From assembly GCF_048544455.1 (NCBI RefSeq), contig NC_133532.1, forward strand, positions 86,197,156 to 86,261,155: a DNA stretch of 64,000 nucleotides. The letters run 5' to 3'. Every line of letters starts with the position of its first letter. The stretch's first letter is position 1. Positions 1 to 10,705 of this stretch are shown piece after piece. This DNA is from Silene latifolia (Eukaryota > Streptophyta > Magnoliopsida > Caryophyllales > Caryophyllaceae). The notes beneath the pieces are model-generated. The model searched no databases. It was not told where the DNA came from and worked only from the letters and a program-made list of their open reading frames with translations. The translations under genes were made by a program, and so were the position numbers.

Positions 1-12
1 AAGTGGGGGCTC
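1..12 (+). other. Polypurine tract of a Tat-type element
   Basis: AAGTGGGGGCTC lies directly before the TGTAGACACC start of a Tat-type LTR. The minus-strand copy near 14833-14845 has the same arrangement, AAAGTAGGGGCTC before its LTR. A purine-rich tract here primes plus-strand DNA synthesis in LTR elements, so the following LTR is a 3' LTR and the element body lies to the left of the window. Confidence 0.7.
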
Positions 13-433
13 TGTAGACACCTCATTTCTGCACCCCTCGCAAACCACCCGGTGATGATTGGGCCGCATGTTTGGTTCGCGGAACGATTTGTGACAGTTC
101 ATAAGATTATCGTCAAGTGATTGCTCAAATATTAATGTCAACCTCTTAGTTGTCATCTACGTCCCGATACGGTCGTTTTGGCAGAATTAGAGTACATTCG
201 AGTCCGGGTCAAAAACCGTCTCCATTTTCTCGATAATCGTTAAATCCCGAGTCGAATGTTCGGAATGTTCCGGATATTTCTATTCTATATTTCTCAAATT
301 TTATCTTTTGGCAAATAATATCCCGTAATATTTACATAAGATATTAAAGATAATCGAATTAATTCCGTCCTACCATAACTTAAACACGGAAATCTTTCTT
401 AAACAGAGGAAACCCCCGGGAATAGACACAAAG

Positions 434-479
434 TCTTTGCGCCTCTTCCAAGCGACGCAGTGGTCGCGCGCCTCTTCCC
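434..479 (+). repeat. Tat LTR motif cluster (GCGCCTCTTCC / GACGCAG)
   Basis: Two copies of GCGCCTCTTCC flank a GCGACGCAG motif. This is the degenerate form of the cluster in the other Tat LTRs (14368-14430 and 48981-49035). It lies about 95 bp upstream of the TATA box at 574. Confidence 0.55.
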
Positions 480-573
480 ATGCCCTTCTTTGCATGATTT
501 ACGTATCTTTTTCATATCTTTCTGAGATTCACTTCCAAAGAGTCTCCGAAACCCTATTCCTTCACGTGATTAG

Positions 574-581
574 TATAAATA
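574..581 (+). promoter_or_regulatory. TATA box of the Tat LTR
   Basis: TATAAATA is conserved at the equivalent place in the other two Tat LTRs (reverse complement at 14274-14281; 49120-49127). A pyrimidine-rich stretch follows. It is the likely U3 core promoter for the element transcript. Confidence 0.65.
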
Positions 582-830
582 GGAGCTTTCGTTCCTCATA
601 TTTCTCACGCGAGTGTCCGCCCTTCTCTTCTCCCTTTGCATTCTAGACTTCGTTCTTACTAATTGGCGCCTACGTGCTTGGACTTCCGACCACGTAAGCT
701 CGGATCTTTCCGGGTACCAGCCTCTCCGTTGCATGACCGACCAATTTGACCACTACACTCAATCAATCTAATTAATCAACTTGTTAAATCGTTTTCCTCT
801 TTCGAGGGCACTCTTTCCTTACGTTCTTGA

Positions 831-2476
831 GAATGACGAGCTAGTACTATCTTTCACAAAGAAGTGTTTGAGTTTTCAATTCTGGATGAAAATGGACTAT
901 GATGAATCCAATCACATCATGGGATGTTGGATAAGTATTGAGATATACACATCAAATCAACGAGAAATGTAGGTTATTCATATCGATGAAAATGGAATTA
1001 CCATAAGCAGTCATGGTCATTCAATGAACCTAAGAATGGTTGATCACATGATTAAAAATTACTAATGTTTCCGCCATTAGAATAGTCATGCACATGTCCT
1101 ATAATGAATCATATGCTTAAGAGCATGATGAATCATTGGTAAGCCATAGAAGAATTGTCATGAATTCTCAAGAAGAACTAATGAGCTATTCTAGTGTTTA
1201 ACAGAACACTCTATTATGTGACAAGAAGTTGCACATATTGAAGTTTTCAAAAACCATATAAGGATTTATGAAGATCCTAAGCTAATTAAACTTAATGAGA
1301 AATAAGTAGTTGGAAAGATACTTAGTTATAGTAAGAAGTTACTCAAAACTAGTATTTTCTAATATGCTAGGACTTATGAGAAGTGCTAGGCTAATCATCT
1401 TGTAAATTGTTGCAAGACCCTACAAAACGTATACCTAGTGCATTGCGAGTTGGTAGAACACTTGACCAGTGCAAGTTATGTCATCCACCACACTTCGTTG
1501 GTTATGTGATAAACAACAAGAAAGTTCTTTCAAGATAAAGAACCTAAACCTAGGTTGGGAACTTAGATGTGTACTTGGTAAGGTTCATGCTATGAGAGAT
1601 AACATGAATATAAAGGAAAGTGCAATACGAAAAGTATGAACACATGGACACATGGTATGTTAAACTTTTATTGCAATCAACAAGTGTTTTCACACTTATA
1701 TACATCAAAGGTAGTAATATGGTATTGACTACCCGAATATGATGTCCACATTTGTCGTTTGAGTTATTATTAACTCACCTTATACTTTGTTATATCCAAA
1801 CGGGTTGTAGAGACAATTGAACCCCGTTAAAGTGAACACGGATTAGCATTGTATTCGCCCATAGTCACTTACATGAGGTGACGTCTCGAAGTGACTAGAG
1901 TGTGATGCGATTGATGGCAAGTTCAAGTGCCATGGAGTCATGTGAGATGACTAGTCGATCACATATGCAGACTGTTAGGAACACTTTGTCGGGCCTTATG
2001 ACCGCTTATAGAGTTCTCGCAAATTTATATAGCCTGGTCGTGGCGAGAGCTACTATAGTATTCTATTGAGTCGATTCTTTTGACTAAATATTGTTCGCCT
2101 AAGGTGGCACAGTTTCAGATTAACTTTGATTTATGTTACTACGACCTTCGTAAATGGGGTCAAATGGGCATATTTTGGGTTATGATGGCTGTGGCTAGTC
2201 GAAGGGAATAAGTGCGATAGGAATTGTCCACTCCTTGTCAGGGTTATAACAATATCTCAAGGCCACTCGAGGAGTAATGAACTGGAAATGCGTGGCCACG
2301 CTCGGAAGGTATCTATGGTAGATAATTCCGGTCAATCAGTTATTCTCCAGATCGAGGAAACCACTCTCGATTTGATCACTTGCGAGTACGATTTGAAAGA
2401 CACCTTCCATTGAGTGGGAGATAGTAATAGGACAAGAGAATTGGTGACGCACACTTGTCGAGGACAAGTGGAAGAT
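831..2476 (+). mobile_element. Degenerate 3' internal region of a Ty1/copia element
   Basis: No reading frame longer than about 90 residues is present. The segment runs into GAGGACAAGTGGAAGAT (2460-2476), a polypurine tract placed directly before a TGTTGG LTR start, as is usual for plant copia elements. I could not recognise reverse transcriptase, RNase H or integrase, so this is either the long untranslated 3' part of a copia element or a non-autonomous derivative. The left edge is the junction with the Tat LTR. Confidence 0.45.
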
Positions 2477-3455
2477 TGTTGGAATAAGTGTCCTCCGACA
2501 ATAATGCGATCACAACTGTCGATCATGATGATCACATGTTTAAATATCATATTTAAGAATACATGTGGGAAGTAATATTTTACAGTCAACTGGTCCACAC
2601 ATATCGGTAATGATTGGCTGACTAGAGTTTGACATTACTGTCGTACAACGGTGGTGATCAGTTGATCCCGTAAGGTCATACCTATAGGATGATACTCTTA
2701 ATTGAATATTTAATTGATCGTATGACGATACGAGTTAATTAAATTACTTAAAATTGACGGACGATTTTGGAAGTAATATTTACGTGTGTCATTGTAATTT
2801 GATTAAATAAGATACGGTCTAAGTGATCGAATTGTTTTATTACTTAGATGAAATTATTGTTTACGGAAATAATTGAAACGGAATGAATAAATTGTTATAA
2901 ATACAGAATGTTGTAGTTTATAATTCGGAAACACTTTTGGTACAAGTAATTATGAATTACTATGTTAATTTTTTATAAGTGACATATTTTATTAATATGT
3001 TGATTTTTAATTGTTAAAAATACATTTTATATATAAGATGTCATGTAATGTGTTACATATGACATATTGACAAAATCACAAATAAAATGGACTTCTCCAT
3101 TTTATATGAATGTACCGAAATAATGGGTAAGTAGTAAGGTTACATTGTGTTTTAATTTATAATGTAAAAAGACAATGATTACTACACATTCTAGCCTTGC
3201 ATGCCTACAATTCTTGGGAAGAATTGAAACTCATGCATTGGCCCTTTCCCTACCCATGCACCCGGTTTCCCAACCTAGCAAGCCAAGGGTTTTTACCCTT
3301 TTAAAATCTCTATAATGCAAATAAAACCACTACTAGTTTTTGTACGTTATATTATTCATTCATCAATAACTTATAGAAGTTTAGTAAGAGAAATAAAACT
3401 CCAAAATCCTTCCTCTCTATACCGAAATAATAGAGATCAAAATAATAGTTTTTGA

Positions 3456-3651
3456 GTCATTTTTAGTAAGATTATAATTATTCTAGATCAAATAATAATA
3501 GTCTTTTAAGGGTCATCTTGGGTATATGCTTTAAGGAGGGATTCTATCTTTGAATCCTTGTTCTTCCATTTGTAAGGAAAGCTCAAGAACAAGTGAGAAG
3601 GAGAACTCACTTGTGCCCTAAATCCGAAACTACTATAGTAAGAAGTGACGA
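3456..3651 (+). repeat. 196-bp direct repeat, left copy
   Basis: This stretch of copia LTR is repeated at 3932-4127 with an offset of 476 bp and no difference that I can find by eye. The left copy abuts the CACTA terminus at 3652 and ends in CGA. Confidence 0.9.
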
Positions 3652-3931
3652 CACTACAACGAAAACGCGGAAAACCGACGGAAAAATTAAGGTCATACTG
3701 ACGGCTTTTCCGTCGGTATTTTAATTTCCTGACGGAAATTCCGTCAGGAAACAGAGTCAGCTTATTTCGTCACTAAAAAACGTGTCCTGACGGAATTTCC
3801 GTCAGTATGCCAATCACTGACGGATCACTGACGGGTAAACCGTCCTTATATCTAGGACAACAGTGACGGTTATTCCGTCAGTTTTTTAATATACTGACGG
3901 TTATTCCGTCAGTGTTTTCATGTTACTGACG
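3652..3931 (+). mobile_element. CACTA (En/Spm-type) transposon end fragment
   Basis: It starts CACTACAACGAAAACGC, a typical CACTA terminal inverted repeat. It is then filled with short subterminal repeats in both directions (CTGACGG, CCGTCAG, TTCCGTCAG), which in this superfamily are transposase-binding sites. No opposite terminus (TTGTAGTG) is present and there is no coding sequence. The 280-bp piece is therefore one transposon end only, lying between the two copies of the 196-bp LTR repeat. CGA before the terminus recurs at the end of the right repeat copy, as a 3-bp target duplication would. Confidence 0.75.
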
Positions 3932-4127
3932 GTCATTTTTAGTAAGATTATAATTATTCTAGATCAAATAATAATAGTCTTTTAAGGGTCATCTTGGGTA
4001 TATGCTTTAAGGAGGGATTCTATCTTTGAATCCTTGTTCTTCCATTTGTAAGGAAAGCTCAAGAACAAGTGAGAAGGAGAACTCACTTGTGCCCTAAATC
4101 CGAAACTACTATAGTAAGAAGTGACGA
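3932..4127 (+). repeat. 196-bp direct repeat, right copy
   Basis: Copy of 3456-3651. After it the copia LTR continues (TTTCTTCTCTATTC), so the left copy, the CACTA piece and this copy together replace what should be one uninterrupted LTR segment. Confidence 0.9.
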
Positions 4128-4243
4128 TTTCTTCTCTATTCTTATTTAAGTTTGCATGCATAAGATCTAGTTTTTAATTTTATGACTAAATTAAAATATC
4201 ACATATATGAATACGTTATATAATGAGATTAATTTTTCTAACA

Positions 4244-5228
4244 AAATGAGCCTAATGAACATAGTGACTCTAATAAAATGAACCTGGTGTATGTATATTA
4301 GGAGCCCCAGCTGATGCTATATTTTGGGTGAGTAGGCGCCCTCATTTCAAAATCATGGCCCCATTGTGCTTAAGCCAGTCACTGGGTATGGAGATGTTGA
4401 GTCGGCAATTATGTGCTTAATGTGTATAGTGGTCATACTAGAATTATTCGTCGGAAAGTTTCTATTGAAGTTAGCATGTGTGTAATGGTTATGTTAGAAT
4501 CGTATATGATAAAGTTCCTAATGGAGCTAATATGTGTGTGTGATGATAATGGAAATGTAAAAGTTTGGACATGAATAGGAGCGTGTGTGAAAGTATAGGA
4601 GTGCGGGATAGTGTATGGAATGTGGTGATGGTCGTAGTTGCTTCAAGTTGTTAGTAATGGTAGTTTCTACAAGAGCTTATAAGTCTTATAATAGTAATAA
4701 TAATGATAGTTAAAAAGTTGTGAATTTGTGATGATAATTATCAAAAAAAAAAAAATTGTAATGGATGAATGTGATATATGAATGGCTGAAAGCTTCCGTT
4801 TGTGACATGATTAATTTGAGTAGACTAATTTGTTTATGTTGAAGCAAAGTTACATTGCTAATATATTCGGATAATACATGAAACGTTAATGTTAAATGAG
4901 TGCTTAGAGTAATATGGTTATACGCTTTATTAGAGAAGTTGTAGACAAAGGTTTAGATATGAAACAATGCGTCAAACGTATGCGTAAATGATTTACTAGC
5001 GTGATAAATTGTTTGGTGTGATATTCGCTATAGAATGGAATGGTATGTATCTTAGTTGGGGAAAACCGTCGCGTTATGGGTAGTAATAGTGTGCTGTGAA
5101 TGATTATAGTAACCTGTGACGATATCCGAATTTGTTTGGAATCGACACGTGTTGTTGTTTTGCAGGAATCTTAATAAATCTCGTAATCCCGACCATGTAC
5201 CTAACCTTGCTTGACCGATTATGAGTGC
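4244..5228 (+). other. Non-coding AT-rich stretch, probably retroelement untranslated sequence
   Basis: I see no open frame of note, no LTR ends and no recognised domain. It lies between the end of the copia LTR and the CTCGATCGAG motif cluster of the next element, and it may be the 5' part of that element. Confidence 0.35.
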
Positions 5229-5377
5229 CTACTAGATCGAGTAGACCTCATTCGATCTAGTTAGGAAGCTATAACGTCAAGGAAGTAGGAATTCCCTACG
5301 GAAACTCGACCGAGTAGCGCCTACTCGATCGAGTAGAGGCCACTCGATCGAGTACCCTACTTACTCGATCGAGTAAG
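5229..5377 (+). repeat. TACTCGATCGAGTA motif cluster
   Basis: About six exact or degenerate copies of the palindrome TACTCGATCGAGTA (variants CTAGATCGAG, CTCGACCGAG) lie in 150 bp. The cluster lies upstream of the leader of the ATHILA ORF at 6434. It has the same form as the clusters in the Tekay LTRs and in Athila family B. Confidence 0.85.
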
Positions 5378-5565
5378 GCTACAGTACCGGAGAATTTGCG
5401 GGTTCAAAACCCTTGTTCTTTGTTCAATCCCCTCATTCTTTTCATATTTCCGCAAACCCTAATCACTTTCTCCCTCTCAAATCCTTTGATTCTTGTGTGT
5501 GTAATACTTCAATTTAGTAAATCTCTTGTTTGGATTCGTTCTTCTTGCTTCCTAATTTCTAAAGG

Positions 5566-6433
5566 TATGAATTTTCTTTCTAATTTAATGCTTTTAATCA
5601 ATTGGAAATACATAGGGTGATAGAAAAAAAAATTGAAAAGTCGATTTATATGTGAGAAAACTTGCTTTTAATTGTTGTAATGTGATCTAGATGCTTCCCT
5701 TAATGATTATTGTTGTGAAGAATGCAAAAATCAAATTGAAATTGCATGTAAGTGTGACCGAAATTTGTTTTTTTTCTTTTTATTGATGACGAGAGGGTTG
5801 AGTCCCACCCGGGCCCATGCATTCCCGCACCACTACATGGACCATGTAAGCCACCCCCTTCGGGGGCTGCAGTGGCCAATTGATCATCGCCCCAGCTGGT
5901 AGTCGAACCTGGGACCTCTCAACTCCTGCATTTCTGCAAGCTTCAAGGTTTAACCCAGCTACCACTGGACTAACACCACTTGGTTGACCGAAATTTTTAG
6001 GGTTTGGTAAATTGAGTTAATTTTTGGTTGCCTATTACATGTAAAAGGATAAAAATTGAGTAATGTATGTTGTATATATCATGTGGGGAGTTGATTTTTG
6101 TGATTTTTACCCCAAAATCTGTCTTAAAACTCCGTTTTAAAAGTGCCTCAAACTGAAATTCGTCTCATATAATTGCAAATTTGGGTGGTATATGAATATG
6201 TTTTGGAGATTTGAGTTATAAAAATAGTTGTGGTTGAGTTAATTCATGTTAATTGTGCCAAAATTTTCACAGCTGTAGAGACCGTCTGAGCTATAGGAAT
6301 TGGAAATCTTACTTGTAATTTGGGAATTGTTGGTGATAGTGTGTACTTAGATGACTCTTTTATGACCAAATACGTGCGCTTTGTATGTTTTGATACATAT
6401 GTGCTGGTATATTTACATTGTATGCTGAAACAG
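5566..6433 (+). other. Possible leader intron before the ATHILA ORF
   Basis: AAAG|GTATGA at 5566 is a plausible donor. GAAACAG|ATG at 6431-6436 places an acceptor directly before the likely start codon, and the conserved ORF begins only there. The candidate intron is AT-rich and carries a SINE. No transcript evidence is available, so this is inference. Confidence 0.35.
5767..5984 (-). mobile_element. tRNA-derived SINE with 12-bp target duplication
   Basis: Read on the minus strand it has an A-box-like TAGTCCAGTGGTAGC (5955-5973), a B-box GGTTCGACTAC (5899-5909) and an A-rich tail ending near 5767. These are the internal RNA polymerase III promoter and tail of a tRNA-derived SINE. Flanking copies of TGACCGAAATTT at 5755-5766 and 5985-5996 are a perfect 12-bp target-site duplication, so the insertion is complete and fairly recent. 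It is about 218 bp long. The family name is not recognised. Confidence 0.88.
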
Positions 6434-7990
6434 ATGCCGAGACTGAACCCAGGGACCAGACAGAGCAAGAGGGGTAGGGCCTTCCAGCCCGAAGTTGGGG
6501 AAGGGAGTGGGCCGGTAGTTCCAGCTGTTCCTGAATACCCGTCTGTGGTATTTGTAGACTACACCCAAAGGGACAATTTCGTGGCCTTACAGTCCCGTAA
6601 AATAAGACCGTCCCGTTGTGTTGACACGACCATCTTAGAGGATCTGGGTATTGAGACGGATGTCCGTCACATTTTTGAGACCTTGGGATTCACCGGGCTA
6701 TACCGTTTACGGAAGCATTCGTATGCTTTTCTGACCCTTGAGTTCATGAGCTCGTTTAAATACGAGCCGGTGGAATAGACTGTGCAATTCCGCCTCATGA
6801 ACACCAGTTTTGTCTTGACAATGGACCTGTTTGCCTCTCACCTTGGCTTGGCTAAGCCTCCCAAGGGAGCCCTTCGTGACATACCGTCTGAGTGTGGAGT
6901 TTGCCGCCTTATGCCTTGTATCACCGGGAAATCAGCTCCCACCGCTAGTAATATGTTGATCAATGATGTGCAACATATCACCTTGAGGATCTTTCTACGT
7001 GCTGTGTCGTGCCTTCTCTACGAGAGATATGATATGAGTAAGTTGAAATCTCATGAGTTGTTGCTTCTGATGGCCTACCTTAACCCTAAACGGACTGAGA
7101 AAGTGAACTTTAGTGCTCCCGCTATAGTGTGCGCCATCCTTGCGTTGATGGCCTCCTCTGGCACTAGGTTTCTGAGTTGTGGTGCTATTGCCACACGTTT
7201 AGCTGAGAAGCTAACTTCTTTTGAGGCTTCCTCGGAGTACACCCCTCTAGCTACCCCGGTACCTACCATGGACAGAGATTACTTCCTCGACCTGAAATGG
7301 TTGAGAACTTTGGAGGACGGCAGTTTAGCATGGAGAGTGTGGGGCATGAGTTGGATGAAGGTACCAGCTCCAGAGCTCCTCCCACCGACAGAGCCTTTAC
7401 CTGCGGCAATGGTAGCTGCCGATTCTGATGAGGAGGAGAATGAGGCGCGTCCTGCGAGGCAGACGTACTTCATCGACCCGGAGATCCTCCGAGTCATGCC
7501 TGAGCCGAGGAAGGGGGAGAATGTGAGAGCTGAGGAGGATCGCCCTAGGATAGGGAGAAGGCCACGCCGAGTGCGGGAGAGGATGGCTGAGACACAGCCA
7601 CAGCCAGCAGCGTCACCACAGCACCTGTTTCCTTGTTACCCTTACCTTGATACCCCAGAGACACGGGAGAGCTACCTGGCAGAGAGAGTGTCCTCTACCT
7701 TGACGCTCCGGAACATGTATGAGATGGCGTATACTCAGGGCATTGGGACCTCGGGGCCGCATCCGGTTTGGTGGAGGGGAGTTGGGGATTACAGCGGGGT
7801 TTTCCACTCCTACGGGGTGGACATGTCTACATGGGGAGCACCTCAGTTATACCTCTACTGTGGTTTGACCCCTTGGTACATGAGACCAGATGCTGGAGTC
7901 GGTGGTGATGCGGGTCTTGGTGCGTCAGGAGCAGGCACCTCGGGTGGTGGTGGAAATGAGGATTATGTCATGGACGGGCAGCAGCAGTAA
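6434..7990 (+). pseudogene. ATHILA-type ORF (Athila ORF1/env-position protein), one in-frame stop
   Basis: The frame runs from MPRLNPGTRQSKRG (6434) to TAA at 7990, about 518 codons, broken by one TAG at 6776-6778. It resembles the ORFs at 24337 and 54097 in order of motifs. A basic N-terminus is followed by EYPSVVFVDYTQRDNF (compare NYPEVIFISNSHRNTF at 24337), then LTLEFMSS and a V-Q-F-R-L stretch, and a low-complexity C-terminus rich in E, P, R and G. The Pfam ATHILA family sits where env would lie in Athila elements; its function is unknown. The upstream part of the same frame (6320-6433) lacks similarity, so 6434 is the likelier start. The frame is otherwise open, indicating recent inactivation. 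Confidence 0.72.
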
Positions 7991-8226
7991 CAACAGTAGG
8001 AGTGATACTCCGTTTCTTTTATCATGTTTGTAGTTATATTGGATGTTAGTTGGTTTCGTTTGATACCTTTCCTTTTCATACTTGGTTTGTATAGGTGGTC
8101 ATAAGGTCGTACTTGCTAGTTTTGGACTTGTTTTATAGGATTTGTAGTCGGGTTATCCTCCCGACTCGTAGTTATGTGATCGTATATCTTGTGTCTCGAA
8201 AAATGGGGGAATTTTGACCTGTGGCC

Positions 8227-8374
8227 ACTCGATCGAGTGCCCCTCACTCGATCGAGTAGCTGCAGGTGTGGCATGTAGGGGGTATTCTGATCTCGGGCTA
8301 CTCGATTAAGTAGCTGAGATACTCGATCGAGTAGGTCCAGCTCGATCGAGTGTCCAATCCACTCGATCGAGTAG
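8227..8374 (+). repeat. CTCGATCGAG motif cluster after the ATHILA ORF
   Basis: Five or six copies of ACTCGATCGAGT, with one variant CTCGATTAAG, lie in 148 bp, about 240 bp downstream of the ORF stop. Confidence 0.85.
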
Positions 8375-8811
8375 CACTGTTACATGCACTTTACGAAAAT
8401 TTAATTGTTTGGATGCTTTTATTTTTGCATATTTCGATATTTATCATGGGTATTGAAGGTTAGTAACATGCTTGGGTCGACTTATTAGTTATGTTTGGGT
8501 TCGTGCTTGACTTATAAATGACAGTTTGTGGGAAATTAATGTGACACAAAGAGAATTAATTGATTCTTTATTGCATTCATTTTGCATCCTCAACGTCTAC
8601 AAGAAAGCCTCACTTATTTATTATCAAAAAGATTTGTCACTTACTTCATGGATTTTCCATAGTAAGGTTTGCATGTGCTTCATGGCTGTTGATAATCATT
8701 CTCATAAAGTAACAGGTGTATATAAGTCAATGTTAGTCGTGATTAGTGAGTAATGTTAATGTCGGTAAAGTGCAATATGTGTCAGGGCGAGTGAGTAAGT
8801 TATTTAGTGGC

Positions 8812-8831
8812 GAACTTTGGGGACGAAGTTC
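8812..8831 (+). repeat. Conserved pre-PPT hairpin, first copy
   Basis: GAACTTTGGGGACGAAGTTC folds into an 8-bp stem with a 4-nt loop. The one change from the consensus (C to T) leaves a G-U pair in RNA. It is followed by CTTTTTAGAGGGGAAGAG, a polypurine-like tract, but no clear TG LTR start. Confidence 0.6.
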
Positions 8832-9354
8832 CTTTTTAGAGGGGAAGAGTAATGTCGCAAAAGAAAAAGCCGAAATTATAATAATTTTTACCGTATGTTT
8901 GTAATGTTTTACCGCATGTTTGTAATATTTTATAATGTCGCTGCTACATTTCAAGTACGAGTTTATAATTGTTTTAATCGTTTTGATGAGTAAATTGTAT
9001 GTTTAAGTAAAAGATGAGTAATCTACGCGTTATAATGAGAAGGTGGTCATAATGAGAAGACGATGTCATGAACGGTAGCGGGGTTATCCTCGGTAGTTTT
9101 GCGTTGTGTGACTATGAATCATGTATTGTTGAATCTGTGATAGGATCGTTTGTTGCATGTGGTGATCGTTTGTAGCATGTGATATGTTCGGTAACTCAAG
9201 TAGTGGTTTTCATAAGCTTGTATAAGTGGTGTGTCTGGACAGTTGATGATGATGACTTAGTGGGATAATGCCTTTAGAGAGTTGTGGACATGTGACGGGT
9301 AAACGGTGATGTCGACCTTGGTTTCGTATCGTGCGGTTTGGGGGAGGGTGAGTC

Positions 9355-9392
9355 GAACTTCGGGGACGAATTTCTTTTTTAGGGGGGAAGAC
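9355..9392 (+). repeat. Pre-PPT hairpin and polypurine tract
   Basis: GAACTTCGGGGACGAATTTC (9355-9374, one stem mismatch) is followed by a T-run and AGGGGGGAAGAC directly before the TGTAATACCC LTR start at 9393. The same module precedes the LTRs at 26841 (minus strand), 38972 and 42339. Confidence 0.75.
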
Positions 9393-10705
9393 TGTAATAC
9401 CCGTCCTTTTAGGGACCCGTTAAACAACGTTGACCGACCTTGGGGGCATGTAATAGCGTTTAGGAATGCGTGCAAGAGTTGCCTTGTGGCATGATTGACC
9501 TTGGGTATGTTGGCACTCGATACAGTAGAGGGTACTCAATCGAGTAGTTTGGGTACTCGATCGAGTAGGGGCCACTCGATCGAGTAAGTTAGTTACTCGA
9601 TCGAGTAGCGTCTTTCCAGCGAGGGTTTATAATCGTGTTTTGTTAGAACCGCGAATCATTTCCGCCTCTTTCCTTCAGACCTAGATGTCGCCTCCCTCCT
9701 TTCCCTTCACCAAAGTACCTTCCATGGGAGCCTTTGAGGATGCTAATGCTTTGAGGATGAGTTGCTTGAGTCGGGTAGCGGTCTTAACGCCGTTGTGAGA
9801 TGCGTAGGTATGTCATCATCATCATCTTTTTCTTTGTTGTTCCTTGTAGGATTGTGATGGTAGTAATAGGTTGTTGTGCGATTTGTATAGGGGTTGCTTG
9901 CTTGGTTGATGTCATGTGGTTTATCGAGGAATCGTTGCATTTGGCTGAAGGTAGGTTCGCCTACTCAGTACTGTTAGTTGTTAGAGTGTCTTTTAATGTG
10001 ATTTGGTGGTTGTTGTGTCGTTATGGCTGATTGGTTGTGGTAGTTGGTTGGTGTTGTGTTGTGCTGATTATCGTTGTAGTGGTACAGCTGTTTGTGGTTG
10101 TTTGTCTCTGGTTCTCGAGGTGCGTCCTCGGCTGAGTGGGGTTACTTGCGGGAGTGGCTTCACGCCCTAGTTTCGCCCTCCGTGGAACCCGCCACGGGAG
10201 GGGATGTGCACATTAATGGGACAGGGTTACCGCTCGGTATGATGAGCGAGGATTTGGTGGGTACGGCTGCGGTCTCCCACTGGCAGGGTGACGGTGATTG
10301 ATTGGTGGAGATGTGGCTTGTGCGTATGTTGTTGTTCTGTCTTGTTATGCCAGTGATTAGTGTGTCTCTTCATTTACTGACCTTGTGTGGTTTGTCTTTT
10401 TTTTTGTTTCTGTTGTGTCTGTCGTGATCCCTTATGGTGAGCAGTCAGTCTTAGCAGGTGTTGTCTTGGATGGTTGCTGGAGTCTTGACGGGATGAGTCT
10501 TCACGAGTAATGGCAGAAGTAGTTTATATAGTTTTGACGAGTTGTACCTTTTGTTTTAGTAGTTTGGTTGTATCATTTGTAATGTTATTATAAATGTTCT
10601 TTTATCGACTTTTGATGATTACTTACCTCGAGCAACCGATATGGTGACGCCCTTATACGCTAGGGAAGGTCTTGTTAAGGCTCCTTGGTATATGGGGGTG
10701 TCACA
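9393..10705 (+). mobile_element. Tekay-like 3' LTR
   Basis: It starts TGTAATACCCGTCC after a polypurine tract and ends GGTGTCACA at 10705, about 1.31 kb. Its organisation matches the other Tekay LTRs: a CTCGATCGAG cluster in the first 220 bp (9514-9608), a TTTATAATCG TATA-like box near 9627, a block around 10120-10280 that is conserved between copies, and an end that reads CTAGGGAAGGTCTTGTTAAGG before the terminal CTTGGTATATGG. It interrupts a Tekay pol region that resumes at 10706. Confidence 0.75.
9514..9608 (+). repeat. CTCGATCGAG motif cluster in the LTR
   Basis: Five copies of TACTCGATCGAGTAG or close variants lie just upstream of the TATA-like TTTATAATCG at about 9627. Confidence 0.85.

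Larger units (their letters stand above)
13..830 (+). mobile_element. Truncated 3' LTR of a Tat (Ogre/Retand-type) Ty3/gypsy element
   Basis: The segment matches the reverse complement of about 14832-14050 and the plus-strand sequence 48803-49450, including the TATAAATA box, the CTTTGCATTCTAGAC block and the GCATGACCGACCAATTTGACC block. The LTR begins with TG after a polypurine tract. Homology fades at about 830, where unrelated copia-like sequence starts, so only the first third of a roughly 2.4-kb LTR remains. The lineage is assigned from the related copy at 48803-63693, which has a tRNA-Arg-type PBS and a Tat-like gag. The exact right edge is uncertain by about 20 bp. Confidence 0.75.
2477..4243 (+). 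mobile_element. Copia 3' LTR split by a CACTA fragment
   Basis: The LTR starts TGTTGGAATAAGTGTCCTCC after a polypurine tract and probably ends at CTAACA (4243), giving TG...CA ends. Its start resembles that of the solo LTR at 36521 (TGTTGGAGCTAGTGTCCTCC), and both share a downstream block mentioning a gain of GGTGATCA near GTTTGAC. Without the 476-bp insertion and duplication the LTR would be about 1.29 kb. The right end is inferred from the CA ending and the change of sequence character. Confidence 0.6.
7991..9392 (+). other. 3' untranslated region of the ATHILA-ORF element
   Basis: No coding frame is convincing here. The stretch holds a CTCGATCGAG cluster, two copies of the GAACTTCGGGGACGAAGTTC hairpin (8812, 9355), each followed by T-rich then G-rich sequence, and ends at a polypurine tract before the LTR at 9393. 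A Tekay-like 3' terminus on an element with an ATHILA ORF is unexpected. I cannot exclude a hidden junction between two elements, for example near 8850. Confidence 0.45.

Noticed and set aside
437..972. Short frames at 437-646 and 781-972
   Set aside because: They lie in the Tat LTR and across the LTR/copia junction, have no family resemblance, and are not matched in the other LTR copies.
5780..5965. 61-residue minus-strand frame with a tidy start
   Set aside because: It lies entirely inside the SINE, which is transcribed by RNA polymerase III and is non-coding.
9393..9608. Regularly spaced CTCGATCGAG repeats as a CRISPR-like array
   Set aside because: Spacers are short, irregular and unrelated to a CRISPR layout. 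The context is a plant LTR and no cas genes exist.
10092..10301. Frame in the Tekay-like LTR with a counterpart at 39651-39899 (WLHAL-type peptides)
   Set aside because: The DNA block is conserved between LTRs, but the reading frames differ in length, have changed stops and lie in LTR sequence. LTR homology explains it.
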